The notes under the pieces: generated by a model
Databases searched by the model: none
What the model saw: only the letters and a program-made list of their open reading frames with translations
Told to the model about the DNA's origin: nothing
Assembly: GCA_050049775.1 (NCBI GenBank)
Contig: JASFVP010000058.1
Span: 1-22,067, forward strand
Source: JABDQZ01 sp050049775
GTDB taxonomy: Bacteria; Pseudomonadota; Gammaproteobacteria; Chromatiales; Chromatiaceae
Direction: 5' to 3'
Length of the DNA: 22,067 nucleotides
Shown here: positions 14,493-22,067 of the stretch, in pieces
Layout: each line of letters opens with the position of its first letter
How positions within the stretch are numbered: the stretch's first letter is position 1
Position numbers and translations under genes: made by a program

Positions 14493-15209
14493 TCATAATG
14501 CTACCTGGATCACACCAGCGCTGAGAATCTGTCCTTCAATGGTCCTGTCGGAGCTCAGATTCCGCACCTTGATCCAGTCTCCGGCAGAGCCCGATTTCAG
14601 CGCCTTGCCTTTCATTCTGACCTGTATGCCGTTCAGGTCAGCCAATATTGTCACAACTGATCCGCGCTTGACAGCCAGCGGATTTTTTACCTGTGACGGC
14701 GTTATCACCGTGCCGCTTTTCATCGCCCGTTTGGCGTGTTTGCCGGCCAACTGGTCGATGCGGGTGTAGTAACCGCGATACAGGTCGGAAATGTCTTTTT
14801 CCAACAGGTGCAGGTCGGCTTTACGCAGGATGGCGTTTCTGCTGACCGGCTGTTTGAGTACGACGATGTTCTTCAGCACCTGGATGGTTACCGGCACGTA
14901 CAGCTTCCAGGGCGTATTGCCATCGCAACGTACGCCGATCGTGGTGCTGCCGCTTGGGCGGGTGTTGGGCGATTCAAACGTGGTCAGCGGTTGGTCGCAT
15001 TGCGCCAGGCGCAGGCGATGATCCAGCTTACCGCTTTCGATGGCGATTTTGTCCGAGCCGGATTTTTCAAATGCAATTTGGCGGGCAAAGTCTTCCGCCG
15101 CCTTTAATATACTGGCGTGGCTCTGCACGTCTTGCGCCTGGGCTGTCGGCAGACCGAGCAGGCAAAGCAGCGCGGCAACAAGGTATTTTCTGTAATTCAT
15201 CATTTTCAT
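14493..15209 (-). CDS. flgA: Flagellar basal-body P-ring formation protein FlgA
   Basis: A 238-residue periplasmic chaperone that assists assembly of the FlgI P-ring. A Sec signal peptide (YRKYLVAALLCLLGLPTAQAQ, cleavage about after AQA) is followed by an N-terminal domain with the conserved RLAQCDQPL and IGVRCDGNTPWKLYVPVTIQV, then a SAF domain (VLKQPVSRNAILRKADL) and a C-terminal beta domain ending VKRGSVVTILADLNGIQVRMKGKALKSGSAGDWIKVRNLSSDRTIEGQI. ATG 15209 has AGG six bases ahead; a shorter MMNYRK start is possible. It is divergent from cheV and followed by flgM and flgN. A sigma-54 promoter match lies about 50 bases upstream. Confidence 0.93.
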   Translation of the reverse strand: MKMMNYRKYLVAALLCLLGLPTAQAQDVQSHASILKAAEDFARQIAFEKSGSDKIAIESGKLDHRLRLAQCDQPLTTFESPNTRPSGSTTIGVRCDGNTPWKLYVPVTIQVLKNIVVLKQPVSRNAILRKADLHLLEKDISDLYRGYYTRIDQLAGKHAKRAMKSGTVITPSQVKNPLAVKRGSVVTILADLNGIQVRMKGKALKSGSAGDWIKVRNLSSDRTIEGQILSAGVIQVAL

Positions 15210-15259
15210 AAGCAACCTGAAAATCACTGCGTCAAAAAAATCACGGTTGTGCAGAAATA

Positions 15260-15275
15260 TGCAATGTATATGCCA
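15260..15275 (-). promoter_or_regulatory. Sigma-54 promoter of flgA
   Basis: The minus strand reads TGGCATATACATTGCA: GG and GC elements separated by ten bases, with a full TGGCA and TTGCA match to the RpoN consensus. It is 51 bases before the flgA ATG. Confidence 0.75.
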
Positions 15276-15306
15276 TCTGTTTGGACGGAAATCATGCGCT
15301 GGCGGT

Positions 15307-15333
15307 TAAAGCTGACGACTTATCAGCCGCTAA
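15307..15333 (+). promoter_or_regulatory. Sigma-28 (FliA) promoter of cheV
   Basis: TAAA (15307-15310), 15 bases, then GCCGCTAA (15326-15333), seven of eight matches to the sigma-28 -10 box with ideal spacing. Transcription would start near 15340, about 29 bases before the chosen cheV ATG. It overlaps back-to-back with the flgA sigma-54 site region. Confidence 0.8.
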
Positions 15334-15368
15334 GCTGGTTGATACAGGATTTTGCAATGGAGAAAACA

Positions 15369-16307
15369 ATGGCCGGAGTTCTTCACGGTGTGGACATGCG
15401 CACCCAGCTTGCTGGAGAGAATCGTCTGGAGCTGCTGTTGTTCAAGCTGAATGGACCTCAGCCTTACGGTATTAACGTATTCAAGGTACAGGAAGTCATT
15501 CAGTGTCCTGAACTGACCGAGCTGCCGAGCTCACACCCGAGCGTGCGCGGTATCGCGCACATGCGCGGACGCACCATCACCATCATGGATTTATCACAGG
15601 CCATCGGCGGACCACCGATTGCGGACTGGCAGGAGAAGTTTGTGGTCGTGACCGAATACAACGGCCATGTACAGGGCTTCCTGGTCGATGCGGTCGATCG
15701 CATCATCAATATGAACTGGGAAGACATTCTGCCACCGCCCAAAGGTGCTGCCGGCAACAGTTATATGACGGCGGTGACCAAGGTTGAGAACCAGCTGGTC
15801 GAGATCATCGATGTCGAAAAGGTCATGAAAGAGATCATGGGTGGTGAAGAGGAAGTCGATTCCAGCCTGGTGGCGAGCGGTGTGGCGCTGGAGGACCAGC
15901 ACATCCTGGTTGCCGATGACTCGCTGGTGGCGCGCAAGCAGGTGCAGAAGGTACTGGATCATCTGGGTGTTGCCTCTACTCTGGTCAACGACGGCGAACA
16001 GGCGTACAAACAGTTACTGGAATGGAAAGCAGAGGGCAAGGATCTGCACAAATGGCTGGCCATGGTGATTTCCGATATCGAAATGCCGAGAATGGATGGC
16101 TATTCATTGACCAGCAAGATCCGCCAGACTTCCGGGCTGGACCATCTTTATGTGGTTTTGCATACTTCGCTCAGTGGCGTGTTCAATCACGCCATGGTGG
16201 AGAAAGTCGGAGCCAATGAATTCCTGCCGAAGTTTCAGCCGGATACACTCGGCCAGATTGTGCAGGCGCGACTTGAGGCGCATCAGTCGGAACGCACGGA
16301 AAGCTGA
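15369..16307 (+). CDS. cheV: Chemotaxis coupling protein CheV (CheW-receiver fusion)
   Basis: The 312-residue protein couples chemoreceptors to CheA and has its own phosphorylatable receiver. The CheW domain (about 1-155) opens MAGVLHGVDMRTQLAGENRLELLLF and contains YGINVFKVQEVI and VRGIAHMRGRTITIMDLSQAIG. The receiver (about 175-300) shows ILVADDSLVARKQV, SDIEMPRMDGY (phosphoacceptor Asp) and a NEFLPKFQP motif with the conserved Lys. The frame is open back to 15117, but the sigma-28 promoter at 15307-15333 excludes starts before about 15340. ATG 15369 has GGAG with six-base spacing and is preferred over ATG 15357. cheR follows 89 bases later. Confidence 0.94.
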   Translation: MAGVLHGVDMRTQLAGENRLELLLFKLNGPQPYGINVFKVQEVIQCPELTELPSSHPSVRGIAHMRGRTITIMDLSQAIGGPPIADWQEKFVVVTEYNGHVQGFLVDAVDRIINMNWEDILPPPKGAAGNSYMTAVTKVENQLVEIIDVEKVMKEIMGGEEEVDSSLVASGVALEDQHILVADDSLVARKQVQKVLDHLGVASTLVNDGEQAYKQLLEWKAEGKDLHKWLAMVISDIEMPRMDGYSLTSKIRQTSGLDHLYVVLHTSLSGVFNHAMVEKVGANEFLPKFQPDTLGQIVQARLEAHQSERTES

Positions 16308-16396
16308 CCACCCACTATTTATTACGCCAGCGTTTTATCAACCAAAAAATTTATTGTGGGCAAGCTGAATAATTACAACAACAGAGAACAGGTAGT

Positions 16397-17224
16397 ATGT
16401 CAGGAACGACATTATCAGCAGTAGACTACACCGCATTTCAGGTCTATCTGGAAAAATCCTGTGGTATCGTGCTCGGTGAACGCAAGGAATACCTGGTTAC
16501 CAGCCGGTTGGCCAACATCCTCAGGCAGTACAATATTGAATCCTATGCGGCGTTGCTGACCAACCTGCAACGCGGCACCCATTCGGCGCTGAAGACAGCG
16601 GTGATTGATGCCATGACCACCAACGAGACCTTCTGGTTTCGTGACATGGCGCATTTCAACATCCTGACTCAGCACATTTTCCCGGCCTTTGCCAACAAGC
16701 GCATGCGCATCTGGTCAGCCGCCTGTTCTTCGGGCCAGGAGCCGTATTCGATCAGCATGACGGTGGCCAAATACAAGGAATCGCGGCCTTCCGATCTGTT
16801 TGATGTCGACATCATCGCGACCGATATTTCACAGACGATTCTTAACGAAGCGCGCAAGGGATATTATTGCGGACTGTCGGCGTCGCGCGGTGTGGACCAG
16901 GCCAGCGTGAAAAAATACTTCACCGAGGTCGACAGCTGCATCCAGGTCAAGCCGGACATCACCAAGCGCGTCAGTTTCCGCGAGGTCAACCTGACCCAGT
17001 CCTACAGCACGCTCGGCAACTTTGATGTGATTTTCTGCCGCAATGTGCTGATTTACTTCTCCGCCGAGATGAAATTCGACATCATCAACCGCCTCGCCAA
17101 TGCGCTCAACCCCGGCGGTTATCTGTTTCTCGGTTCCACCGAAGCACCGCCCGGACTCAAGGATTTCTTTGAGATGCGCTCGATCAGCGGCGGCATTGTC
17201 TACCAGAAGCCAGCCCGCAAATAG
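16397..17224 (+). CDS. cheR: Chemotaxis protein methyltransferase CheR
   Basis: A 275-residue SAM-dependent enzyme that methylates glutamates of chemoreceptors. The N-terminal helical domain (about 5-75) includes LEKSCGIVLGERKEYLVTSRL. The catalytic domain has TTNETFWFRD, MRIWSAACSSGQEPYSISM (SAM-binding loop), DIIATDIS, FDVIFCRNVLIYF and LNPGGYLFLGSTE. All are canonical CheR motifs, and the length is standard. AGGTAGT precedes the ATG. It is probably transcribed with cheV from the sigma-28 promoter. There is no C-terminal receptor-tethering or TPR extension. Confidence 0.95.
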   Translation: MSGTTLSAVDYTAFQVYLEKSCGIVLGERKEYLVTSRLANILRQYNIESYAALLTNLQRGTHSALKTAVIDAMTTNETFWFRDMAHFNILTQHIFPAFANKRMRIWSAACSSGQEPYSISMTVAKYKESRPSDLFDVDIIATDISQTILNEARKGYYCGLSASRGVDQASVKKYFTEVDSCIQVKPDITKRVSFREVNLTQSYSTLGNFDVIFCRNVLIYFSAEMKFDIINRLANALNPGGYLFLGSTEAPPGLKDFFEMRSISGGIVYQKPARK

Positions 17225-17237
17225 CCATTTGCAGTTA

Positions 17238-17273
17238 CCGGCGTCTGCCGGATGGTTTTGCCGCCCGGCGGCA
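17238..17273. other. Two GC-rich hairpins after cheR
   Basis: CCGGC-GTCT-GCCGG (17238-17251) and TGCCGC-CCG-GCGGCA (17259-17273) follow the cheR stop by 14 and 35 bases. Neither has a proper T-tract, so any terminator function is uncertain. Confidence 0.4.
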
Positions 17274-17348
17274 TTGCCTTGCCGTTTTCTTCCGCTGTTG
17301 CCGCGGCCATTGCGTTGAAACCCCTTGTAAATCAACACTTGTCTGATT

Positions 17349-17364
17349 TGGCATGAAGCCTGCA
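17349..17364 (+). promoter_or_regulatory. Sigma-54 promoter of the flgB operon
   Basis: TGGCATGAAGCCTGCA: GG and GC separated by ten bases, strong match to TGGCAYG-N4-YTGCA. It lies 38 bases upstream of the flgB start and fits class II control of rod/hook genes by an RpoN activator. Confidence 0.8.
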
Positions 17365-17402
17365 TTTAGCAGGCAGGGATAATAGATGACAGGAACAGCA
17401 AC

Positions 17403-17792
17403 GTGGATATCGGCAATGTTTTAGGCATACACGAGCAGGCGCTACTGGTGAGAAACAAGCGTGCCGAGATGCTTGCGTCGAACATCGCCAATGCCGACAC
17501 GCCGGGCTACAAGGCGCGCGATATTGATTTCAGAAAGGTCCTGCAACAGCAGTCGGTCGCCAACGTCAGATTACAGGCGACCAAGGCAGGCCACATTCAG
17601 CCATCAAGCGGCCCGGTATCGACCAACCAGATGCAGTACCGCATTCCTGATCAGGCGTCACTGGATGGCAACACTGTGGATATGCAGCATGAACAGCTGC
17701 AGTTTTCCGATAACAACATGCGTTTCAGCGCCACGATGCGTTTCCTCAACGGCAAGATCGCATCGATTAAGGCGGCATTGAAAGGACAATAA
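17403..17792 (+). CDS. flgB: Flagellar proximal rod protein FlgB
   Basis: This 129-residue protein forms part of the proximal rod of the basal body and is exported by the flagellar type III apparatus. The N-terminal rod motif is RNKRAEMLASNIANADTPGYKARDIDF and the C-terminal helix is LQFSDNNMRFSATMRFLNGKIASIKAALKGQ. It starts with GTG; AGGAA lies eight bases ahead and no better ATG is available. First gene of the flgBCDEFGH run; flgC follows after two bases. Confidence 0.95.
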   Translation: MDIGNVLGIHEQALLVRNKRAEMLASNIANADTPGYKARDIDFRKVLQQQSVANVRLQATKAGHIQPSSGPVSTNQMQYRIPDQASLDGNTVDMQHEQLQFSDNNMRFSATMRFLNGKIASIKAALKGQ

Positions 17793-17794
17793 CC

Positions 17795-18208
17795 ATGTCT
17801 GAGTTCACTATTTTTGACATCGCCGGCAGTGGCCTCAAGGCGCAGAACCTGCGCATGAACCTGGTCGCCAGTAACATGGCTAACGCCGATGCCATCAGCA
17901 GCAGCATCAACGAAACCTATAAAAGTCGGCAGCCGGTGTTCAAGGCGGTCATGGATCAGCTCAACCATAAAAACCCGGCGCCAGGCGTGAAAGTCGCCGG
18001 CGTGGTGGAAAGCGATGCGCCGATCCTCAAGGAGTATTCGCCGAACCATCCGATGGCCGACGAGAACGGTTATATCTACCGATCCAACGTCAATGTAGTC
18101 GAAGAGATGGCCAACATGATTTCGGCGTCACGCTCTTACGAAAGCAATATTGAAGTCATCAATGCAACCAAACGCATGATGAATGCCGTCATCAATCTGG
18201 GCAAATAA
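17795..18208 (+). CDS. flgC: Flagellar proximal rod protein FlgC
   Basis: 137 residues, standard for FlgC. The N-terminus is MSEFTIFDIAGSGLKAQNLRMNLVASNMANAD. The middle has VFKAVMDQLN and the loop GVVESDAPILKEYSPNHPMADENGYIYRSNVNVVEEMANMISASRSYESNIEVINATKRMMNAVINLGK, nearly the family consensus. AAAGGA precedes the ATG. Builds the proximal rod with FlgB and FlgF. Confidence 0.96.
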   Translation: MSEFTIFDIAGSGLKAQNLRMNLVASNMANADAISSSINETYKSRQPVFKAVMDQLNHKNPAPGVKVAGVVESDAPILKEYSPNHPMADENGYIYRSNVNVVEEMANMISASRSYESNIEVINATKRMMNAVINLGK

Positions 18209-18219
18209 CGGAGGCAATT

Positions 18220-18894
18220 ATGTCAACCATCGATAACAGCGAACTGTACGCACGGCTGGGTTTGACGGCCAACACAACAGAAACCAAGGACAGCGGCCAG
18301 CTCGGCCTGGAACAGTTTCTTGAACTGATGACCACGCAGTTGACCAACCAGAATCCTTTGGAGCCGACCGAGAACGGTGACTTCCTTGGCCAGATTGCCC
18401 AGTTCGGCACGGTTTCCGGCATTGAACAACTGAACACCTCGTTCGGTGATTTCACCGCTTCTATGGCCAGCGGCCAGGCGTTGCAGGCCAGCGAGCTGGT
18501 GGGACGCGAAGTGCTGGCGCCGGTCAGCGTCGGTCTGCTGGAAGCTGGCGGTGCGATCCGCGGACGCATCGGCCTGGACACCAGCGCCAACCAGATACGC
18601 GTTGAAATTACCAATGAAAACGGCGAGCTGGTTCGCAGCATGGAACTCGGCGCGCACAAGGCTGGACCGGTGGATTTCACCTGGGACGGTCTCAACGAAA
18701 ACGACGAATATGCCGAGCCTGGCACCTACAACATCAAGATCGAAGCCTTGCAGGGCGGCGAGTACCAGGCCCAGCAACCCTACATTTTTAACAAGGTCGA
18801 CAGCGTCACCCTGGCTTACGGCTCGGAAGGACTGAGCGTGAATCTGGCCGGGCTGGGCTCCATGCCTTATTCGGAAATTGTTTCCATACATTAA
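18220..18894 (+). CDS. flgD: Flagellar hook-cap/assembly protein FlgD
   Basis: 224 residues. FlgD caps the growing hook and is shed on completion. The N-terminal export and cap motif is LGLEQFLELMTTQLTNQNPLEPTENGDFLGQIAQFGTVSGIEQLN. A tudor/FnIII-like C-terminal domain holds VEITNENGELVRSMELGAHKAGPVDFTWDGLNENDEYAEPGTYNIKIEAL. GGAGG precedes the ATG. It lies between flgC and flgE as usual. Confidence 0.95.
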   Translation: MSTIDNSELYARLGLTANTTETKDSGQLGLEQFLELMTTQLTNQNPLEPTENGDFLGQIAQFGTVSGIEQLNTSFGDFTASMASGQALQASELVGREVLAPVSVGLLEAGGAIRGRIGLDTSANQIRVEITNENGELVRSMELGAHKAGPVDFTWDGLNENDEYAEPGTYNIKIEALQGGEYQAQQPYIFNKVDSVTLAYGSEGLSVNLAGLGSMPYSEIVSIH

Positions 18895-18912
18895 TCCTGG
18901 AGGAGAGTTCTC

Positions 18913-20208
18913 ATGTCATTTCAAATCGCGTTAAGTGGACTGGACGCCGCGACTACCAACCTGGAAGTTACCTCCAATAACATCGCCAACGCGCGCACCA
19001 ACGGCTTCAAGGAAGCGCGCGCCGAGTTCGGTGATGTGTTTGCCTCCTCGATTAACGACACCTCATCGGCATCATCCGGTCGTGGTGTGCGCGTCAACAA
19101 GATCGCCCAGCAGTTCAGTCAGGGTACGGTGGATTTCACCTCCAGGAACCTCGACCTGGCGATCAATGGCGACGGTTTCTTCGTACTGAAAGGTGAGGAC
19201 GGCGCCCTGGAATTCACCCGCGCCGGCGCTTACAGCGCTGACCGCGACGGCTTTATCGTCAACCACAAGCTACAAAAGTTGCAGATTTATCCGGCGGTAC
19301 AGGTCGCCGGCACCACCACCTTCACTACCGGTGTGCTTACCGATCTGCAGTTACCCCTGGCCAATAGTGCGCCGGCCACCACGACTTCGCTGATCACCGC
19401 AGTCAACCTGGATGCGGCCGCAACGGTGCCGGCCACGGCATTCCCGGCGGCGCCAGCCAACCAGGCGGCCGTGGATGCGGCAGTTACCGGTGGCACCACC
19501 GTGACGCCACTGCCGAGTGCCTACAATTATTCAACTTCGACCACGGTTTACGACTCGCTCGGCGCGTCGCATACCCTGAGTCTGTACTACGTGAAAACCG
19601 CAACCGCCAACCAGTGGGATGTGCATACGCTGATCGACGGTTATAACGTCACCAACGCGACCGGTGCACCGCCGGCTAACCGTCTGGCATTCACCGCGGC
19701 GGGCGCACTGGATGCCGCTAATTCCGGCTCCCAGACTTTGTACAGCGCGACATTCGGCGGGGCCAATCCACTGGCGATTACCGGCACCATTGCCGATATG
19801 ACCCAGTACGGTGGTGACTTTGCCGTGAGTAATCTGACCCAGGACGGTTATGCCACAGGACGTTTGAGTGGCCTGGACATCGATTCCGAAGGCATTGCCT
19901 TCGCCCGTTATACCAACGGTCAGGCGACGGCGCTCGGCAAGGTGGCGATGGCCAAGTTCAACAGTCCGCAGAACCTCAACAAGGTGGGCGACTCCAACTG
20001 GGCCGAATCCTACGCATCGGGTGCGGCGCAGCTGGGTGAGGCGACCACCTCAAGCTTCGGCAGCATCCAGTCTGGTGCTTTGGAAGCCTCGAACGTGGAT
20101 CTGTCAGAACAGCTGGTCAATCTGATCGTGGCACAGCGCAGTTTCCAGGCCAACGCCAAGGTAGTGACATCCACCGACCAGATTCTGCAGACCATTATCC
20201 AGATCTAG
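18913..20208 (+). CDS. flgE: Flagellar hook protein FlgE
   Basis: The 431-residue hook subunit. N-terminal helix MSFQIALSGLDAATTNLEVTSNNIANARTNGFKEARAEFGDVF, then GVRVNKIAQQFSQGTVDFTSRNLDLAINGDGFFVL. A variable outer domain (about 140-310, Ala/Thr-rich) follows. The conserved C-terminus is LGEATTSSFGSIQSGALEASNVDLSEQLVNLIVAQRSFQANAKVVTSTDQILQTIIQI. Strong ribosome site GGAGGAG. Length is typical for proteobacterial hooks. No Cys residues that would indicate cross-linked spirochete-type hooks. Confidence 0.96.
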   Translation: MSFQIALSGLDAATTNLEVTSNNIANARTNGFKEARAEFGDVFASSINDTSSASSGRGVRVNKIAQQFSQGTVDFTSRNLDLAINGDGFFVLKGEDGALEFTRAGAYSADRDGFIVNHKLQKLQIYPAVQVAGTTTFTTGVLTDLQLPLANSAPATTTSLITAVNLDAAATVPATAFPAAPANQAAVDAAVTGGTTVTPLPSAYNYSTSTTVYDSLGASHTLSLYYVKTATANQWDVHTLIDGYNVTNATGAPPANRLAFTAAGALDAANSGSQTLYSATFGGANPLAITGTIADMTQYGGDFAVSNLTQDGYATGRLSGLDIDSEGIAFARYTNGQATALGKVAMAKFNSPQNLNKVGDSNWAESYASGAAQLGEATTSSFGSIQSGALEASNVDLSEQLVNLIVAQRSFQANAKVVTSTDQILQTIIQI

Positions 20209-20264
20209 TCGATATGACCTGATTGATAGAACCACAGTAACAACCTGAACCAGGAGTCCGATAA

Positions 20265-21008
20265 ATGGATCGCATGCTTTACATAGCCATGAGTGGCGCC
20301 AAGGAAACCATGAATTCCCAGGCGACTACCAGTAACAATCTGGCTAATGCATCGACCACCGGATTCCAGGCCGACCTGCAACAGTTTCGCAGTATGCCGG
20401 TGTTCGGGCCGGGCCAGCCGACGCGTGTATATGCGATGAGCGAACGGCCACAAACCGACTTTACACCGGGCGTTATGAGCATGACCGGCCGCGAGCTCGA
20501 TATTGCGGTGCAGGGGCAGGGCTGGTTTGCAGTGCAGGCGCCCGACGGCAGTGAAGCCTATAGCCGGCGCGGCGATCTGCAGGTAGACGCAAATGGCATC
20601 GTCACCACCGGTAACGGCCTGCCGTTGCTGGGTGATGGCGGACCGATTGCGATTCCGCCGGCCGAGAAAATCACCATTGGCCTCGATGGCACCATCTCGA
20701 TTGTTCCGGAAGGCGGCGGTGCCACACAAATTGCCGTGATTGACCGTATCAAGATGGTCAATCCCGACATCCAGGAAATGGAAAAAGGCCTGGATGGCCT
20801 GATGCGCTTGAAATCCGGCGAACCGGCACCGGCCGATCCCGACAAGCGCGTGCTGCAGGGCGCGCTGGAAACCAGCAACGTCAACACCGTCAACGAAATG
20901 GCGAACATGATTGAGCTGCAGCGGCGTTTCGATCTGCAGGTCAAGATGATGAAAACCGCCAACGACATGGCCGCCAAGGCGGCAACCCTTATCCGGCCGG
21001 GCGGCTAA
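20265..21008 (+). CDS. flgF: Flagellar proximal rod protein FlgF
   Basis: 247 residues with the family start MDRMLYIAMSGAKETMNSQATTSNNLANASTTGFQADLQQFRSMPV, the middle TGRELDIAVQGQGWFAVQAPDGSEAYSRRGDL and the end LETSNVNTVNEMANMIELQRRFDLQVKMMKTANDMAAKAATLIRPGG. Ribosome site AGGAG. It is 56 bases after flgE and is followed by an unusually long gap before flgG. Confidence 0.95.
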   Translation: MDRMLYIAMSGAKETMNSQATTSNNLANASTTGFQADLQQFRSMPVFGPGQPTRVYAMSERPQTDFTPGVMSMTGRELDIAVQGQGWFAVQAPDGSEAYSRRGDLQVDANGIVTTGNGLPLLGDGGPIAIPPAEKITIGLDGTISIVPEGGGATQIAVIDRIKMVNPDIQEMEKGLDGLMRLKSGEPAPADPDKRVLQGALETSNVNTVNEMANMIELQRRFDLQVKMMKTANDMAAKAATLIRPGG

Positions 21009-21050
21009 TTTTGCCTCTCGGGCGCTCCTGAACCCCAATCATTCCTGTTT

Positions 21051-21077
21051 GCCGGTATTTAAGCACCGGCGCGCCGG
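21051..21077. other. Overlapping palindromes between flgF and flgG
   Basis: GCCGGT (21051-21056) pairs with ACCGGC (21065-21070), and CCGGCGCGCCGG (21066-21077) is itself a 12-bp palindrome. The two are mutually exclusive folds. No T-tract follows. They may weaken read-through ahead of the flgG promoter. Confidence 0.4.
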
Positions 21078-21136
21078 CACGTCTGTGCAAGCACTTGGCT
21101 CGGACATTTACGCCTGATTCCTACAACCGGCTTTTC

Positions 21137-21152
21137 TGGCAAGAAAATTGCA
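21137..21152 (+). promoter_or_regulatory. Sigma-54 promoter upstream of flgG
   Basis: TGGCAAGAAAATTGCA: complete GG-N10-GC arrangement with TGGCA and TTGCA ends, 50 bases before the flgG ATG. It suggests that flgGH and downstream genes have an independent RpoN-dependent start. Confidence 0.75.
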
Positions 21153-21202
21153 ATTTGTGTGCTGAGAGTACGCAAGTAACAATTTTTTGACAGGAGCAGC
21201 CT

Positions 21203-21991
21203 ATGTTTCCCGCACTCAGAATTGCGATGACCGGTCTGGAAGCCCAGCAAACCGGCATGTCTGTGATCTCCAATAACCTGGCGAACGTCAGCACGGTCGG
21301 TTTCAAGCGTGACCGCGCGGTGTTTGAAGACCTGATTTACCAGAATTATCGCCAGGCCGGCGCGCAGACCACCCAGGACACCGAATTGCCGTCCGGTCTG
21401 CAGATCGGTACCGGCGTCAAAACTGTGGCGACCCACAAGCTGCATAACCAGGGCACGCTGTCGCAAACCGATAACCAGTTCGACCTGGCGATTCAGGGTA
21501 ATGGCTTTTTCCAGATCGCACACCCGGACGGCTCAACCGTGTATACGCGTGATGGCGAGTTCTCCGTCAGCGCCACCGGCACCATCGTCAATTCCAACGG
21601 TTACCAGCTAGAGCCGGCCATTACCTTGCCGGCGGATACGGTCAATATCACGATCGGTTCCGACGGTGTGGTATCCGCACTGGTTGCCGGCAACTCGGCG
21701 CCGACACAGATCGGCCAGATCACGCTGGCGGGCTTTATCAACACCGCTGGACTTGAGTCCATCGGCGACAACCTGTTCCGTGAAACCGCCGCCAGTGGCG
21801 CACCGACGGTTGGCAACCCGACTGACAACAGCCTGGGCTCGCTGCAACAGGGCTTTCTGGAAAGTTCCAATGTCAACGTCGTGCTGGAACTGGTCAACAT
21901 GATCGAGACACAGCGCGCCTACGAAGTGAATTCCAAGTCCATTTCCAAATCGGACCAGATGCTCGGTTCGGTCATCAACCAGCTGGGATAA
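21203..21991 (+). CDS. flgG: Flagellar distal rod protein FlgG
   Basis: 262 residues, standard FlgG length. The opening is MFPALRIAMTGLEAQQTGMSVISNNLANVSTVGFKRDRAVFEDLIYQNYRQAGAQTTQDTELPSGLQIGTGVK. The middle has QTDNQFDLAIQGNGFFQIAHPDGSTVYTRDGEFSVSATGTIVNSNGYQLEP and the end GFLESSNVNVVLELVNMIETQRAYEVNSKSISKSDQMLGSVINQLG. It has the FlgG-specific long N-terminal insertion (about 46-70) that distinguishes the straight distal rod from the hook. AGGAG precedes the ATG. Confidence 0.97.
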   Translation: MFPALRIAMTGLEAQQTGMSVISNNLANVSTVGFKRDRAVFEDLIYQNYRQAGAQTTQDTELPSGLQIGTGVKTVATHKLHNQGTLSQTDNQFDLAIQGNGFFQIAHPDGSTVYTRDGEFSVSATGTIVNSNGYQLEPAITLPADTVNITIGSDGVVSALVAGNSAPTQIGQITLAGFINTAGLESIGDNLFRETAASGAPTVGNPTDNSLGSLQQGFLESSNVNVVLELVNMIETQRAYEVNSKSISKSDQMLGSVINQLG

Positions 21992-21995
21992 TGAC

Positions 21996-22067
21996 ATGAA
22001 CAGACTGACTGGCATTACGGTGATTTTCCTGGGAGTGCTGATTCTGTCGGGCTGCCAGAACACCATG
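21996..22067 (+). CDS. flgH: Flagellar L-ring lipoprotein FlgH (partial, 5' end)
   Basis: The first 24 codons (MNRLTGITVIFLGVLILSGCQNTM) encode a type II signal peptide with lipobox LSGC (Cys20). The position, four bases after flgG, is where flgH, the outer-membrane L-ring subunit, is expected. The rest lies outside the window, so the identity rests on the lipobox and synteny. Confidence 0.8.
   Translation, partial: MNRLTGITVIFLGVLILSGCQNTM

Overview
The window looks like chromosomal DNA of a motile gammaproteobacterium. It is moderately G+C-rich, carries a FlgBCDEFGH rod/hook operon with CheV, CheR, FlgA, FlgM and FlgN beside it in the arrangement common in that class, and shows convincing sigma-54 and sigma-28 promoter matches in front of the flagellar units. 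A SlyB lipoprotein, a DesA-type desaturase and a class II ribonucleotide reductase fit the same placement. I cannot name a genus.

Layout. At 1-807 a minus-strand operon encodes a 37-residue membrane peptide, a DUF211 protein and a VIT/CCC1-type membrane protein that runs off the left edge. At 975-4804 the plus strand carries a B12-dependent ribonucleotide reductase, a long foldback element, a fatty-acid desaturase and a SlyB-like lipoprotein closed by a clear terminator. From 4805 to 5736 there is no credible gene. That stretch holds two copies of a roughly 180-bp element that folds on itself through nested inverted repeats, plus another hairpin module. At 5737-6483 lies an A+T-rich orphan gene with a HEPN-like R-x5-H motif, next to a TGGGG-type palindrome. 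At 6506-8201 (minus strand) are a second VIT-family protein and a Ca2+/Na+ antiporter. At 8287-8703 is a tRNA-Arg(CCT) gene whose 3' end is repeated three times in a 112-114-bp ladder. Fragments of its 5' end lie upstream.

At 9373-13553 a membrane-bound hybrid histidine kinase is followed by an overlapping three-gene set matching the arsenosugar-biosynthesis families: radical SAM ArsS and two glycosyltransferases (TIGR04283 and TIGR04282 types). No arsM is present here. From 13526 to the end is the flagellar/chemotaxis locus: flgA-flgM-flgN leftward, cheV-cheR and flgBCDEFG(H) rightward. Sigma-54 sites sit before flgA, flgB and flgG, and sigma-28 sites before flgM and cheV, as expected for a class II/III flagellar cascade.

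The least ordinary parts are non-coding: the tRNA-tail ladder with a paired deletion that preserves a hairpin, the duplicated nested-foldback element, and the foldback after the reductase. The A+T-rich orphan gene inserted beside these repeats is the best candidate for undescribed protein function. All calls are from reading the sequence; no database search was possible.
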